64,000 bases of DNA from Prostheceraeus crozeri (GCA_907163375.1 CAJQUW010012665.1:186001-250000), one strand, 5' to 3'. Positions 46,446 through 59,309 are shown, counted from the stretch's first letter. The notes: a model not told the origin generated them from the sequence alone. Translations and numbers: made by a program.

Positions 46446-48117
46446 TTGAAACTCAAATCAGTCCTTCAACTTGAAATGGATAATACTCTTGAATGTTCCC
46501 AAATCACTGGTTTTCCACTTCATATTTCAAAGTGCCTAGTCATGAATATCACCACGAAGTCCAACCTCAATCTGAAACCGATGGTTGCTAACTCCAGCAC
46601 CATCCTGACGATAGTCAATGAAGATTCTGGGGGTCAATGAACACTTCGACAATCTGTGATAGGAGGCTCACATCAGCGATGTGGCCAATGAAGGTTCTGA
46701 GGGTCAATGAACATTTCGACAATCTGTGATAGGAGGCTCACATCAGCGATGTGGCCAATGAAGGTTCTGCGGGTCAATGAACTCTCCGACAATCTGTGAT
46801 AGGAGGCTCACATCAGCGATGTGGCCAATGAAGGTTCTGAGGGTCAATGAACTCTCCGACAATCTGTGATAGGAGGCTCACATCAGCGATGTGGCCAATG
46901 AAGGTTCTGAGGGTCAATGAACATTTCGACAATCTGTGATAGGAGGCTCACATCAGCGATGTGGCCAATGAAGGTTCTGAGGGTCAATGAACATTTCGAC
47001 AATCTGTGATAGGAGGCTCACATCAGCGATGTGGCCAATGAAGGTTCTGAGAGTCAATGAACACTCCGACAATCTGTGATAGGAGGCTCACATCAGCGAT
47101 GTGGCCAATGAAGGTTCTGAGGGTCAGTGAACACTGCGACAATCTGTGATAGGAGGCTCACATCAGCGATGTGGCCAATGAAGGTTCTGAGAGTCAATGA
47201 ACACTTCGACAATCTGTGATAGGAGGCTCACATCAGCGATGTGGCCAATGAAGGTTCTGAGGGTCAATGAACTCTCCGACAATCTGTGATAGGAGGCTCA
47301 CATCAGCGATGTGGCCAATGAAGGTTCTGAGGGTCAATGAACACTTCGACAATCTGTGATAGGAGGCTCACATCAGCGATGTGGCCAATGAAGGTTCTGA
47401 GGGTCAATGAACTCTCCGACCATCTGTGATAGGAGGCTCACATCAGCGATGTGGCCAATGAAGGTTCTGAGGGTCAATGAACTCTCCGACAATCTGTGAT
47501 AGGAGGCTCACATCAGCGATGTGGCCAATGAAGGTTCTGAGGGTCAATGAACTCTTCGACAATCTGTGATAGGAGGCTCACATCAGCGATGTGGCCAATG
47601 AAGGTTCTGAGGGTCAATGAACTCTCCGACAATCTGTGATAGGAGGCTCACATCAGCGATGTGGCCAATGAAGGTTCTGAGGGTCAATGAACTCTCCGAC
47701 AATCTGTGATAGGAGGCTCACATCAGCGATGTGGCCAATAGGGTATCAAAGCTTCGTAACTGACGAAGATCGAACCGCAACAGCGATCTGATAAGACGGG
47801 TCTACTGTACTGTGATTAGACCACTGTCACATGCCTCTCACTTTTCAATCTTTTAAACGATTTCTTGAAGGTAGAAGAACGTGCAGAGAAGTTAATTCAA
47901 GACTGTTCGACGAACCGGTCCGGATGATATCAGCGCTGTGGGAGAAGCGATTTGTAGACGCTTGTTCGAGAAGATAGCGCGCAATGATAATCACTCACTA
48001 AGAGCTCTTTTCGATTCTCGCATACCCTCACATCAAACCTCACTGACTTTGAAGAAGCCAATGGCGAGGACGAAGCGATTTGCTAGCTCCTTAATTAGAT
48101 TTTGTTAAATGTTTTAC
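46446..48117 (+). pseudogene. LINE RT gene, interrupted by its own minisatellite
   Basis: Before the array the frame reads LQLEMDNTLECSQITGFPLH, ISKCLVMNITTKS and VANSSTILTIVNEDSG, the RT segment after the palm (normally LQxDLDxLxxWSxxNxMxLNxxKC). After the array come HISDVANRVSKLRN, NSDLIRRVYCTVIRPL and, in an open stretch to a stop at 48117, AVGEAICRRLFEKIARND, then PMARTKRFASSLIRFC. These are successive CR1/L2-like RT landmarks in the right order. Between them sits the 70-bp array, whose unit in one frame gives NEHFDN and EAHISDVAN, i.e. the LINE segment itself. Decayed by several frame changes. Confidence 0.75.
46614..47739. repeat. 70-bp minisatellite, 16 copies, derived from LINE RT sequence
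   Basis: The unit contains GACAATCTGTGATAGGAGGC, TCACATCAGCGATGTGGCCA and ATGAAGGTTCTGAGGGTCAA. The word AATCTGTGAT recurs every 70 bp from 46651 to 47701, sixteen times. Copies are nearly identical; differences cluster at GGGTC/GAGTC and ACATTTC/ACTCTCC/ACACTTC. The last copy runs directly into RT-coding sequence and the first starts out of it, so the array grew inside the LINE. A period of 70 shifts the frame with each copy. Confidence 0.96.
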
Positions 48118-48154
48118 TTATTTCTTTTTAATTTTAACAGACGGAAAATAGCTG

Positions 48155-48227
48155 CGCGTCTTGGTGGATTTGAACCACCGACCTCTGGCATTCTAGGCCA
48201 ATGCTCTACCAACTGAGCTATCGACGA
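48155..48227 (-). pseudogene. tRNA-like sequence, probably a tRNA pseudogene or SINE head
   Basis: Folds well in the D arm (GCTC/GAGC), anticodon arm (TTGGC/GCCAG) and T arm (GGTGG/CCACC, loop TTCAAAT). The anticodon would be AGA (Ser), but there is no long variable arm as in tRNA-Ser, and the acceptor stem has mismatches at 1-72, 6-67 and 7-66. A box and B box are intact, so transcription by polymerase III is possible. Confidence 0.6.
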
Positions 48228-49610
48228 GCGACAGAACGACATAAGTCCTCAATTGAAGAACCCGCGTAAGAGAATCCGATAGCTTCATCCTCCAAGACAA
48301 CATAGCATTAACCGTCAAGCCAAACTACTGAAGCAAGTTATCAGTAATTTATTATGATTATTAATGCATTCGGTCTGTCATTTTTGTGATTCGTGTTGTA
48401 CTGGGCGTGCTGCATCCAAATGTATGCCTATAAAATAGTTAATTATTAACAGAAGTGCAGAAATGAGCACCTAGTTAAGAAAAACATGAGTTCGGCAACT
48501 TAAGAGCAGATAATCAAAGGTTTGATAATTCTATTTAATGAGACAACGCATAGTTTAGTCCAATGATCTCAAGTGTATTATGTGAAAAAATATCACACGG
48601 AAATTTTCATGAATTCCTAGATCATTAAATATCACACATAGCCTACATCGTTTCAAGAGCTGGGGTACAGCGGAAAAGGTCTGTTAGCCTGTTGCTATAA
48701 GCACATAAAAGAATTGCTTCAAAATTTTGTGAAATGGAAGCTTGGATTGGAGGCTTGTTTGTTTCATATAATAGGCTACATCGACGAATTCCATCAATCT
48801 GCCACTGTCCATTGATGTTGATGCCCCGATTGTTGGTACAATGCTCAATAACCTGCAACAGCAAGATTTCGCGACTTCTGTCTTGAGTATTGATTAAATG
48901 GCGCAGAATTCTCTTAATCATTGATCAACCCCGGAGGCCATGTTTGATTCTTGATACTGCTATAAGTTCACTCATTCTTTATCAGAGAGGAAGTCTCAAA
49001 ATGCACAATTTTTAGTTGACAAACTTTGAATACCATTAGAGTTAGAAGGACCATTGAACAATTTATGGATTTTATCAAGCTTGAGTCATGCTATCTTGAA
49101 TATGATGTGTCATGATATATTTCAAGAATGTGGAGATTCAAAATAGTCTTGCTTTCCATGTCCGTCAATAGGATCTGAGTAGTGGGTTAAAAAGCAACAA
49201 TTTGACACCATTTATGGAGTGGTAGGCTATAAACAGAATTGATGAAATTCACGCCATCTTCATGCGCTAAATGACACGAATGGAAATGAATGGATTTGGA
49301 TATTTCCATGGACTTCTGCATGGATTTCCATAGCATCTAGAAATCTATGGCTATTGCCTAACATATTCTGTGTATTATGTAACAAACGGAAACCATCAGA
49401 TATCACACTTCGAATTACAGGTACAACTGCGTTATGATAGACATCATCAGGGACATCTACGATACAAGATATCTAACATTCATCATAGATTTCCATGTTA
49501 TCAGACAATATTTTCAAGCATTATCCTACAACAAACATCCTGTTCATATTGCTTGAAATATCATTTGATATCCTATACAAAACTTTTAGTCACATGACTT
49601 TCAATACCTA
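48228..49610. other. No gene recognised
   Basis: AT-rich. The 92-codon minus frame at 48921-48643 has protein-like composition but no family resemblance. Confidence 0.35.
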
Positions 49611-49890
49611 GATATCGCTGTGGAATGAACCTGAAATGATGCCTAGATATCGCTGTGGAATGAACCTGAAATGATGCCTAGATATCGCTGTGGAATGAAC
49701 CTGAAATGATGCCTAGATATCGCTGTGGAATGAACCTGAAATGATGCCTAGATATCGCTGTGGAATGAACCTGAAATGATGCCTAGATATCGCTGTGGAA
49801 TGAACCTGAAATGATGCCTAGATATCGCTGTGGAATGAACCTGAAATGATGCCTAGATATCTCTCTGTTGAGTAAACCTGAACTGATCCT
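49611..49890. repeat. 35-bp satellite, seven perfect copies plus one diverged
   Basis: Unit GATATCGCTGTGGAATGAAC plus CTGAAATGATGCCTA, starting at 49611 and then every 35 bp to 49821; the unit at 49856 is diverged. The seven copies are identical by eye, so the expansion is recent. It flanks, but is not inside, an open frame starting at 49868. Confidence 0.97.
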
Positions 49891-51019
49891 CTATCTAAAT
49901 ATTATCGACTGTCTATCGGCAAGGAAAAAATATTTCAACTTTCAGTTATGCGGGTTCTTTCCTGATTCAAATCACTTCCCTTTGCAAGAAGAAACATTCA
50001 CGTCCGGGATCACTATTTGCATTGATTGCGATCAGTTAAGAAATCAATGTCTGAAAGTCGCTGGAATTGCGACTTGTGAAGTAGCCGGTTCCATGCGCGC
50101 AGCCTCTGCATGTGAACATATCTGTGTCACTCAACCGAAGCCGATCTATTCAGCAAGCGGTGTACTCAAAGCGGCTACACGCCCATTTCAGCACTCAAAT
50201 GTCGGGTCGCAACATGACGTCAACAATGTCAGATCTTGGCTCATGGGTGTCATTCTTGAAAGATGGAGTCAGATGTTGGTCTGACACTCGTTTTGAAGAT
50301 TCAAATAGAATTTGATGAGGAGAACCGTTTCTTCCGCAAATAAAAAGATGGTTATCGAGAATAACTCATTTCTTCTACTTTGCGGTTGTTTTTCATTACG
50401 TATTTCCTGTTGATCTTTGATTGAATAACATTGTCGTCACCAGATGGTGTGTGACGTTGGCCACCGCTAAATCCTGTCTTATCTATTGTATAAGACATTC
50501 AACGATGTCATGTAAGAAATTTACGACCAACCAGTCTTGTTGCACGAAGTTTCATCGCTAGAAAGAAATCATAAAAGTTGTTCGTCATTTAGAGGGAAAG
50601 TAACGAATATTTTGTTGATTTTATTTTCTTTAACCGCTGCAGATACAAGTTAGACCATTGTCTCGTTTCTGCTCATGCCAATCCCTAACTTGGGACTTTT
50701 TCAAGCATCAAATGAAGTAAATTACTTCACTGTTTTTGTACAATAAGCTGAAAGTGGTATAATTTGGTAAAAGTTTGAAATAAATCATTTTATTTGTCTT
50801 TGAACTGTTTAACTCCTTTGCCTGAAAATGGAAACACAATTTTTGCTACATTTTAATTTTTTTAAAATCTTGCCGAACTACAGCGATTTTTAGGTCATAT
50901 TTTGGTCACATTTTGAGTTTTTTAGGTCATACTTGGTTATATTTTTAGCTTTGTTAGGTCATATCTTTCCAATTTTTACGTCATGAAAAATTGCCCCAGT
51001 GATGACAACTATTGTTGAG
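49891..51019. other. No gene recognised
   Basis: A 138-codon plus-strand frame (49868-50284) has several Cys but no known motif. Around 50850-50990 the word TTTTAGGTCATA or TTAGGTCATATT recurs four times, loosely spaced. Nothing else seen. Confidence 0.35.
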
Positions 51020-51560
51020 TAGAGAAATAATGGTCAATTCAAGTGGCGTTGTCGTCCATGTAAATCCAGTCAGAAGAAGGATCACATAATTGCCACGACA
51101 ATAGAAGAATGTGCCTTTGCAAGACATTCACAATCCATCGGAATTCATGTGATCCCTTTGGATATGGAGTTCAGTTCGGTCATTCATCCATATGGCTGCC
51201 CAAATCAACAATCTTCCACCTTCTTCATTCATCAGGAATCGCGTCACATTACTTCATCCAAACTCTCAAACGGCCATCACGACCTCTGAGACAGACAGAA
51301 GCTTCATCACAGTAAACAATTCGATTCCAGTGAGAATGCCAGTGGCAATGTTGCATCGCCCACTTCAGCCTCAAACTCTTGTGGTTGGCGGTCAATTCGA
51401 TCCCTGACGGAATACAGATGTTACTATTATCGTGAAATTTGCCTGTTAAATACATGCGCAAAATCAATAACGAATTTCCGTTCGGTTCGGATTGAGATTT
51501 TCCTTGAATTCTTCGGATAGAGTGAATTTGTAACAACCACAAGCTTCTAGCTCACATAAT
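51020..51560 (-). pseudogene. Tc1-type transposase relic
   Basis: Minus-strand order: NHKSLRLKWAMQHCHW, RIVYCDEASV (first catalytic Asp region, normally SDES), RGRDGRLRVW, then in another frame GGRLLIWAAIWMNDRTELHI, and later DWIYMDDNAT (second Asp region, normally MDDNARPHR). The frame changes at least twice, and the N- and C-terminal parts are missing. It is clearly more decayed than the Tc1 element at 2.6-10 kb and not its close copy. Confidence 0.78.
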
Positions 51561-52326
51561 GCAACAAACGCAGATGATATGATATACTCTGTTGTAGTGG
51601 CATGCCAGTCGCGTCCCCACATAGCTAGTCAATAATGGCAATGACATATCTGTGATGCAGGTCAAAGTTCTGAAAAGCAAACTGTAACAATACTATTGCC
51701 GAGTGAACACTATCATTTGAAATGAGAGAATTATGAACAATTCAACAAAGAGTTTTAACCGGCTTGAACTGATGAATTTGTCAACGCACCAATTTGAAGC
51801 CATTTCTGACATTTTTGCTTGCAAATGGATAACATGTTGATATGATACAAATAGCTGTTTAGAGTTCACTGGAACCCGACATTTCTTTCCTTTCAGATAT
51901 TCATCCTGTTGGAAAACGAGGAAGTTCGTGCATTCTCCGGACAATGTCTTGAGTTCATCGAACTGTTAGATACCTGATATCATTCAAGAACCTGCGTGGA
52001 GGCCTTGAGCTCCCTTTGCCCTCATGGTTGAAAAATATGCCCTTATCTCGGTGAGAGCGTTTCCGTACGCGGGTACTTGACACTCTAAACCGCATAAATG
52101 CAATAATAGTTTGTGTGACGTACGTTGTCTGTAGTTGTGCGATTATCGTTTGAGTGCAATAACCAGGAACTTTTTGTCATCATCAGCTGTCGCTACAAAT
52201 GTAATGATAGGTATTCCTTATTCCTACGATAGAATAGTCCTTATAATGTTGCACGTTTTCGTCGTTTAGTTCGGTTCTTGGATGTAAATCTATTTATGTG
52301 GAAGAAAGTTATTGTAAAATATTATT

Positions 52327-52409
52327 GATGAAATGGCTATGTAGTCAGCGTATTATAGCGTTATAGCGTTACAAGAGAGTTAGAACGCTGACTACATAAC
52401 CATTTCATC
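52327..52409. repeat. Inverted repeat, 25-bp arms
   Basis: GATGAAATGGCTATGTAGTC with AGCGT (52327-52351) is mirrored at 52385-52409 with one mismatch; the 33-bp loop contains GCGTTATAGCGTTA. It could be a tiny MITE or a hairpin-forming spot; no target duplication is obvious. Confidence 0.75.
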
Positions 52410-54999
52410 GACAGTATTAACAGTAAATGAAAGTCGGTCAACTAGATAGTCATTTAGAATTGATCGGATTGACCGATTACCTCATTTAGCAGCTTTGCAA
52501 TCCACAATAACAGCACAATTAGAATGATTGAATATTGAGTTACTCCCTCAGTTGAAAAATTGGGAGCAGATCTGAATAGCTGCATTGTTTTCGCTTGTGT
52601 TTGTAAAAAGCTGCATTTATTAATTATTGCAGGCGCGCTAACTTACGCGATTTACCAGTAGTGTGCTTAAAGTGATATTTAATGACTGTCAGTGTTGGCA
52701 AAAACCCACCCCTATTTAAAAAAACCCAAACAACCCATGGGTGCATCCACCAGTTGACAGACGTACGATCGAATTTGAGATAGATATTGATAGTAGGTTA
52801 TGTCCGATGTCAAATCGTAAGCTCAACGGTGCATTCTAATTCAAGTATGAATTTACTCAGATTATAATATTTCTTAATTATCTGAAATGCACGTCTTGTT
52901 CTTTTTATACTACCGAGACAATTCTTTCGGTATGAGATGAGAAGACATAATTCAGGTTTAACGTCCAAATCCGTTAATAATGATGTATCCACATGAAATT
53001 ATTAATATGTAAGTAACTTTGACATCAGTAGATGATCTAGTTTATCTGAACGTATGATATCACGTGTATGATTTCGTTATACTAAAATCAATGATCCATA
53101 ATGTTCATAGCAAGAAGTGTGGCTATTACAAAAATTACTAAAAATGTATGGAAACTCTAACGATCGTGAAAATTGAATATATAACAGACTGATTAAAGCA
53201 GCACCCAGAAACAGCAATATAGAATGCTCCGTAGCCGCTCCTTTAGAACTGTAATTAAAACAATTAACTAAACGGTCGTTCATGTTGAGGTTCCTATGTG
53301 ATGGTATACAACTTGCATTTAAAAATCCCGGAACACAATCTGCTGTTTTAGATAGCCCAAACTCCTATTTAAAAAGCCCAAAACCCTCGGGTTTTTTAAA
53401 TACACCAACTCCGATAAATGCCCGTCGAAAATTTCTCTAACTTGCTAATTGCAAGTCTCATTAGCAGTGCATGTCTTCGTTTGCTCAACAGAGTGCTTAC
53501 AACATCACGGGGGTATTGCTTGCGTGTGGCATGTAGCTTACAGATTCAGCAATCCTCAAAAATTAACAGAAAGGCATCTTTCTTTTGTCGTGTCTCCTGA
53601 TGTAATTATTGATCTCTCCGATAATGCAGATTCATTGATAAACGCCTCCACCAGGGTTTCGGAGCCGTGGTCCAGCTGCCACGGCCCCGGCTCCAACCCG
53701 ACACTTCGACTTATATTCGGGCCGCGAGCGTGAGACAGAAAATGAGACTCTCAGAGGATGATGTACACCATATAGCTACTACGAAACTGCACATCTCTCG
53801 AGGTCTACCCGGTGCCACTTCGTCTCAGACAAGATCAAAAAAGCAGATCCAATGGGAAGCAGACTGAAGTTTTCTATAAAATGACGTTTGTCTTTTCTGT
53901 GATTATGTGAGAAGTACTTCAGTAAGTGCAGAACCATCTCTAGACCATGCAGCTCATGTGCATGCCATTGTTCAAGAAGCTAAACAAATCTATTTGTCTC
54001 AACTAGTTATTCTCTGTCGTCAAACACGGCATCTTGATTAACTTATGCTGATAGTAACTGCCTGTAAATACATTTTCCTATACATCGCCGATCGGAGGCA
54101 TAAACACAAACACGTTAAAAAATGACTCGAAGATATTCCATGCTAAAAATGTTGGCTAATGACCTAGCTGATGCTTCCCACTTAAAACTATTTATGAGGC
54201 ATGAGTCTCACAGGGAGCCATGAAAATGTTCTCTATTTTTAAGGGACTGATTGAAGTTTCTGATTTAGTTCTTACCACGACCGCTTTTGCACTTAATCAA
54301 AGGCAGGATTGTTGCATTCTTGTAGAGTGAGGCATTATTAATTAAAGAGAGGTATTTTAATCAGACCCATCGGCCACTGTGAAAGGGTTTTCAAAAACTT
54401 CAATTCGCATCCACTTGGATTTACGTATGTCATTTTGATCCAGGTGGAACTCGACAGAATTCGAAGCAGCCATGGATAGGGTGCACTATATTCTCCGTAA
54501 GTCCGATTTTCAGCCTCGTTCTCCGCAGAAACTCGTGCTACCGGTCAGATGAGATGATCAAACCACATAAATCAAGTGAAACAATTGGATACTACCAAGC
54601 TGAACCAAAATTCTTTTTTATATCAAAAGCATTTCTTTAGAAGTATTTCATTGGAAATGAGGCCTGAGGCACCAATGAATTATCAATGCATTATTGAGAG
54701 AAGAATGATTAAAAGCCAGTTATGGACTTTACCAATAAGTACATTGAAAAGTTGAGGCGAGAATGCATGTATATCTTATTCGCTAAGAGCTTCTCGCCCG
54801 ACAGTTCTGTTTTCGGTTGAAACACAATCTTAGGAAAGTCCGCGATCTCCTATAAAATCCAGATAAATGATAGTAGGCGTCGTATTGAGAGGAAATGCGA
54901 TTGACGACAATTATGACACAGTTGCATTCGTTTCAGCTACATTGTCAAATATCACTTTATCTTGCAATGTGACTGAATTCAAACACTCCTTAGGAAGCA
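52410..54999. other. No gene recognised; possible decayed MITE
   Basis: AT-rich. CCTATTTAAAAA followed by CCCAAA motifs occurs near 52709 and 53363, the first just inside CAGTGTTGG at about 52690. That hints at a decayed hAT-type element spanning about 52690-53410, but I found no matching flank duplication. No gene recognised in the rest. Confidence 0.3.
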
Positions 55000-55835
55000 T
55001 AAGTCTTCTGAAATGGCCTTTACTTTGTAGCCGGTATATATCTGTCGTCTTGGATGGCAAAAATTATATGGTCGTCTTAGATGCAGGAGTTCCTCAAGGG
55101 TCAATTCTGGGACACACTCTTTTTCTGCTGTACATCAACGACCTCCCAGGCTGCCTAGTGAGTACATTGATGATGTATACAGATGACACTCTTCAATTCC
55201 AATGAGCGACTCGCCAAGAACACTCAGCAGCGTCAGCAGTTATGCGACGTTCTTAATGAACACTTACGCAGGGTCTCAGAATGGGGCGCCAATTGGCTTG
55301 TTTCCTTCAGTCCTTCAAAAACTCAGAGTATTCTGCACTCACGACTTAAAGGAGATGATGATGATCATAGCATTAAGATGTCAGATAAAAGGATCAGAGA
55401 ACAAGATTCCATCTCCTTCCTTGGATTGGCGGTTATGAAGGACTTGTCATGGAAACCGTGCAACCAGTTCATCTTCCACCACAGACTGTCTGCTATCTTT
55501 GCAAGTCCACTATTCGTCCTTTGATGGAGTATTGTTGTCATCTGTGGGCCGGCGCCCCACAAACACATCTTAAGCTCCTGGAACAGGTTGAGAAATTCGT
55601 CAAGAATATTCGGGTGAAAAACTTGCTAACAAGTTACAGTCGCTTCCCGTGCTCATATGCTATCATGTGAGCTTAGAGCGCGCACGTACTGTGAGTCGCT
55701 CGAAAAGCTTTTTTGTTCGCACGGCACAGCTTTGGGATCAGCTTCCCCACACCACTTTCCCTGACCAATACAATCTTGATACTTTCAAGAGGTGTGCGAA
55801 CAGGTTTCTGATGGGGACAGCTTAAACAGATTAGA
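55000..55835 (+). pseudogene. LINE RT, palm to C-terminus, decayed
   Basis: Readable in three successive frames: SRYISVVLDGKNYMVV, GVPQGSILGHTLFLLYINDL, MMYTDDTLQF (catalytic box, normally YADD; here Thr for Ala, both Asp kept), LNEHLRRVSEWGANWLVSFS, SISFLGLAVMKDLSWK, STIRPLMEYCCHLWAGAP and finally SFFVRTAQLWDQLPHTTFPD, NLDTFKRCANRFL. Order and content are those of a Jockey/CR1-like RT. Frame changes lie near 55190 and 55500, and a stop follows 55670. The N-terminal fingers and any endonuclease are not found. The longest surviving RT in the window. Confidence 0.9.
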
Positions 55836-57388
55836 AGATCAATTTTTTCATTTTACTTATTTAAAATAATACGATTCATCACTTTTTCATTAAGTAAACC
55901 CCTAGCTTCGTTTTTGTCTCATGTCTGTGCTAGCGGTGAAAATTCTGTAAAAAAATGCGTCTGCTTCTTTGCGGGTAGCTGTGGCTGTTCATTCCCCTTG
56001 TGTAATGTTCCCATGATGAAATTAGGTGAGAGTTGACATCAATGTCAACCTTGAAGTCGTTTTGCAAATATTTGCTGGCCATTGCTGGGACTTGGGCTTT
56101 GTTCTCAGGTTTTTCACCTAGGCTTTTGCCAAACGTTCGCATGATTCAGGCAGAACAGAATCACTTAGTATTATTCTCCGCAATCGAACGGCGTGTAGCT
56201 TCATTCCCTGTGCGATCGATTACGGCATTCAATTGAAGAATTCTTAACTCTACTTTCTATGGGCTTGTGCCGTTTGGATTAGCGATTGTTGGCAGTCGTT
56301 AAAAATGGTAGTTTATTATTACCCTGATGTGTTCTGTAGAGTCGTCTGTCTATGTCTTATCTGCATATCAACTCCAACTGTCTGTCTGGTACCCGTATAT
56401 TCACCGGTTACGCTTCCCAAGCAGAATGTTCTGACCTTGAGATAATGATTTTTTATCCACCTTCTTGACTGTTGATCAAGGGTTCTTCACTTACAATTTT
56501 ATTCTTTTTTCTCTGTAATATTGCGCACCATATTCGTCATAATCTTTCCATGTATTCGAAGCCTTCTTTATTCTCATGCGATAGTAAAATTCAGTGAATT
56601 TTTCAAGAGAGAGAGAGAAGTATTGCTACATGTAATATAATCAGGCTTGCAATTGCAATTACTGTAATTAGTAGTTATAGTCAATTACATTTTCTGATGA
56701 CTTATTTCTCATTGTAACCAATTACAATTTTAGCCATGTAATTGAGAAGTGATTCCAATTACTTTGCAGTCAGAACTGTAAAACATTCATTCAACATGAA
56801 GTATAAATTGCTTTATTTTCCTCGTTGATAATGCGAGAGATGCTTTGATGTGTACCAGTGTTGCAATTGCCGATAACTTTTGTAAAGAAATTTAAGACGA
56901 ACCATTGTCAAAATCTGAATAGAGAATCTTAGATAAGGATCTGAATTAAGGTCGCAATCTTCAGTACTCATTGAAGAAAAACCAAGCAATTTGTAATTGC
57001 AATCAATTATATTGAAAGACACACAATTAATTATTGTGATCAATTGCATTGCATAAGTAATTGACACAACTCTGCATAGAACATTTGATGTTGAAAGAAA
57101 TATTCATCCTGTGTTCATTGCCGCTTAGTGTTGGAGTTTTCTTAAAGTTGTTTAGCGTAACAAATATTACGTGTATATTCTACAAGACATTTTTATTGAT
57201 AGATGCAATGTTGCTGTGAACTGCTTCGCTTGATCGAAATTTGAGCTCGGGACTTTCCCTTGCACATCGATTTAAACCAAAATGCATATAAGAATGGGAA
57301 AATATCAGTTCATAAACGGCAAATTCATAGTCCAGTTAACTCTTGGTAGGGCGAACTTCGCCCCCCCCTCCTGCTGATCTACCAAACA
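55836..57388. other. No gene recognised; CAATT/AATTG-rich stretch
   Basis: AT-rich. From 56641 to about 57073 the words CAATTAC, GTAATTG and CAATTGCA recur in both orientations, with CAGGCTTGCAATTGCAATTA at the left and CAATTGACACAACTCTG-like sequence at the right. This looks like a decayed hAT-type MITE, but the flanks do not give a convincing 8-bp duplication. Confidence 0.35.
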
Positions 57389-57396
57389 GTTGCAGC

Positions 57397-58009
57397 CACA
57401 GAATTAAATATTTTGTTTATCTGCTTCGGTTTGCTAGAAGTGTGATTAATACGAAATTGACGGCACATTGAGGAACCCATTACGTGGGCAAAAAGGAGTT
57501 CCTAATACCTTATAGAGATAGGAAAAAAAGTCGTGCGTCGCTTGCGGAGTAATGTGAGTTCCAGCAAAGTGCTTCGATTGCCAAAATTCCTTCAGATTCG
57601 AAGAATTTAGATCATTGCCCACAAGTTTTCTCCATAGTGTTGGCCCTTCAGATCATAATTAAAGAAAGTAGCAGGCGTACGAAAATTAGTTCACTTGATG
57701 ATTTCACATCCTCTCCTCGGCATTGCTCGCTGTATAGTGCATACATTGAATCGAATGTTAGCCAAGAAGGCGATGTGTGTTTTGGTGTGTGCGAAGTGAT
57801 ATCACAGCACGCACGCATCTCTCACTGGCTCTGGTGTCCTCCGCTGATAGCTTATTGTTTGCCATTTCCAATAGCAAGCGATACATGAATTATCCATTCG
57901 AGAAGGAGCAAGTTGTTTAATTCTGTGATGTGCCATTTTGATATTAAGACTACATACAACTCTTCCCTTCTAGGAAACCGAAGCGCGCGCAGATGAATCT
58001 AATTCTGTG
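57397..58009. mobile_element. hAT-type MITE, family A, copy 2 (613 bp)
   Basis: The same family and orientation as 25919-26524, with the same CACAGAATTA and TAATTCTGTG ends. The flanks GTTGCAGC (57389-57396) and GTTGCACC (58010-58017) are an 8-bp duplication with one difference, unrelated to that of copy 1, so the two insertions are independent. Confidence 0.92.
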
Positions 58010-58017
58010 GTTGCACC

Positions 58018-59309
58018 AATTTTGTCAAACCAGACATCAATCGAAGGGGCATTGAAAGGGATTCAGAAAAACAGCATTATTTTAAGTCATCCCCTGACAA
58101 CAAAAACTAATACACCAGACACTAATAGAAAGATCTGGTTAAGGTGGTTGATAAAATTATGATTATTTATCGTTAGGAGATTACATCATTTTATTAGATG
58201 AAGTTAAAGGTCAAATAATTCAGATTTTTGGTTCACCTCAAATATCACTAAAACTGCACATTTTAGTTTTCTAGTTTCTGTAGGTGAAGAAGCGCCCTAT
58301 TCTGTGAACTTTTATCGAAACACTGAGGGTGAAAGCAACATGATTCTGAGAATTTTCAATAATTGCTGATTGGATGCTGACCTAAAAAGTACAAAAATAA
58401 TATAGAGTCATATTTGAAATCTGAATTTCAAACTTAAAATGTGCATACATAATAAGCAGATAATTTCAAATTCAAAAACTTTGTATTTGTAAATATCTTG
58501 AGATTCATAGGAAGAATCCTCTATGTACTCTCAACTTATTTCATCAGGAATTGATACCGCAATATACATTGGAAGTGAATATATACCCAAGTCAGCCAAA
58601 ATATTCCAGCATTCAGATTTTAAAATAGATTTCAAGCCAAAAGTATTGCGCAAAATTTATTTTCCTTCTGTCAAAAGTTCCATAATCCGTGGAAGCCATT
58701 AGAAATCTGATGGCCATAGTTAGCTTGGTTCAAAGGATATTCAAAATATTCTCCAGGGGGCGGGGAGAAAATCGGACCCCCAAGTGGTAAGCAGCTTGAA
58801 TATCCCGTTTATCAGTTCAGTTGCTCACAAGTAATCGGTAGAAGTTCGAATGCACTGGTCATATCAAGGAACCTCATGCGTATGCCGACCGGTCTATAGA
58901 CGTCGAAATTATGCGCATGATGCCCAAATAACTAGACACAATTGCCCTACACCGAATAAGCAGGTGGTCTGAGACCGACTTGAAGTTAATCTTGGCCAAC
59001 ATCTGTACTGTTCTGAAATTCTCTCTGAGCTGGTCTTGATAGATTTATTGCGACAATCGTTCCTGAAATCTTTGAAGACCTACAATGGACGGAAATTAAT
59101 TGAGGACAGGTCAAGCTCAATGTTCATGTTTAAAGTGGCAGATCTGAAATTGTTTAGACAGAAAGACACAGTCTTATGAGCCACTATTGTCTTGACTGTC
59201 TTCTCTTAGTGAGACTGCAATAGTCAACAGTATGAAAATGTTGTTAGGCCTACTGTGTTGATTTTGCAGGTAGGATAGTTTTATTACGCAGATTGAACTT
59301 ACTTACTTT
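58018..59309. other. No gene recognised
   Basis: AT-rich spacer; a G-rich patch (GGGGGCGGGGAG) lies near 58756. Nothing recognised. Confidence 0.4.

Noticed and set aside
46614-47739. Regular repeats resembling a CRISPR array
   Set aside because: The units are contiguous with no unique spacers, the genome is eukaryotic, and the unit derives from LINE coding sequence.
48155-48227. A functional tRNA-Ser (anticodon AGA)
   Set aside because: The acceptor stem has three mismatches and the variable arm is short, unlike tRNA-Ser.
52690-53410. A further hAT-type MITE
   Set aside because: A CAGTGTTGG-like end on the left and CCCAAA-type motifs are present, but no matching right end or 8-bp duplication could be shown.
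56641-57073. A further hAT-type MITE rich in CAATTAC/GTAATTG
   Set aside because: The ends match only loosely, and the flanks give no duplication; kept as a remark within the spacer entry.
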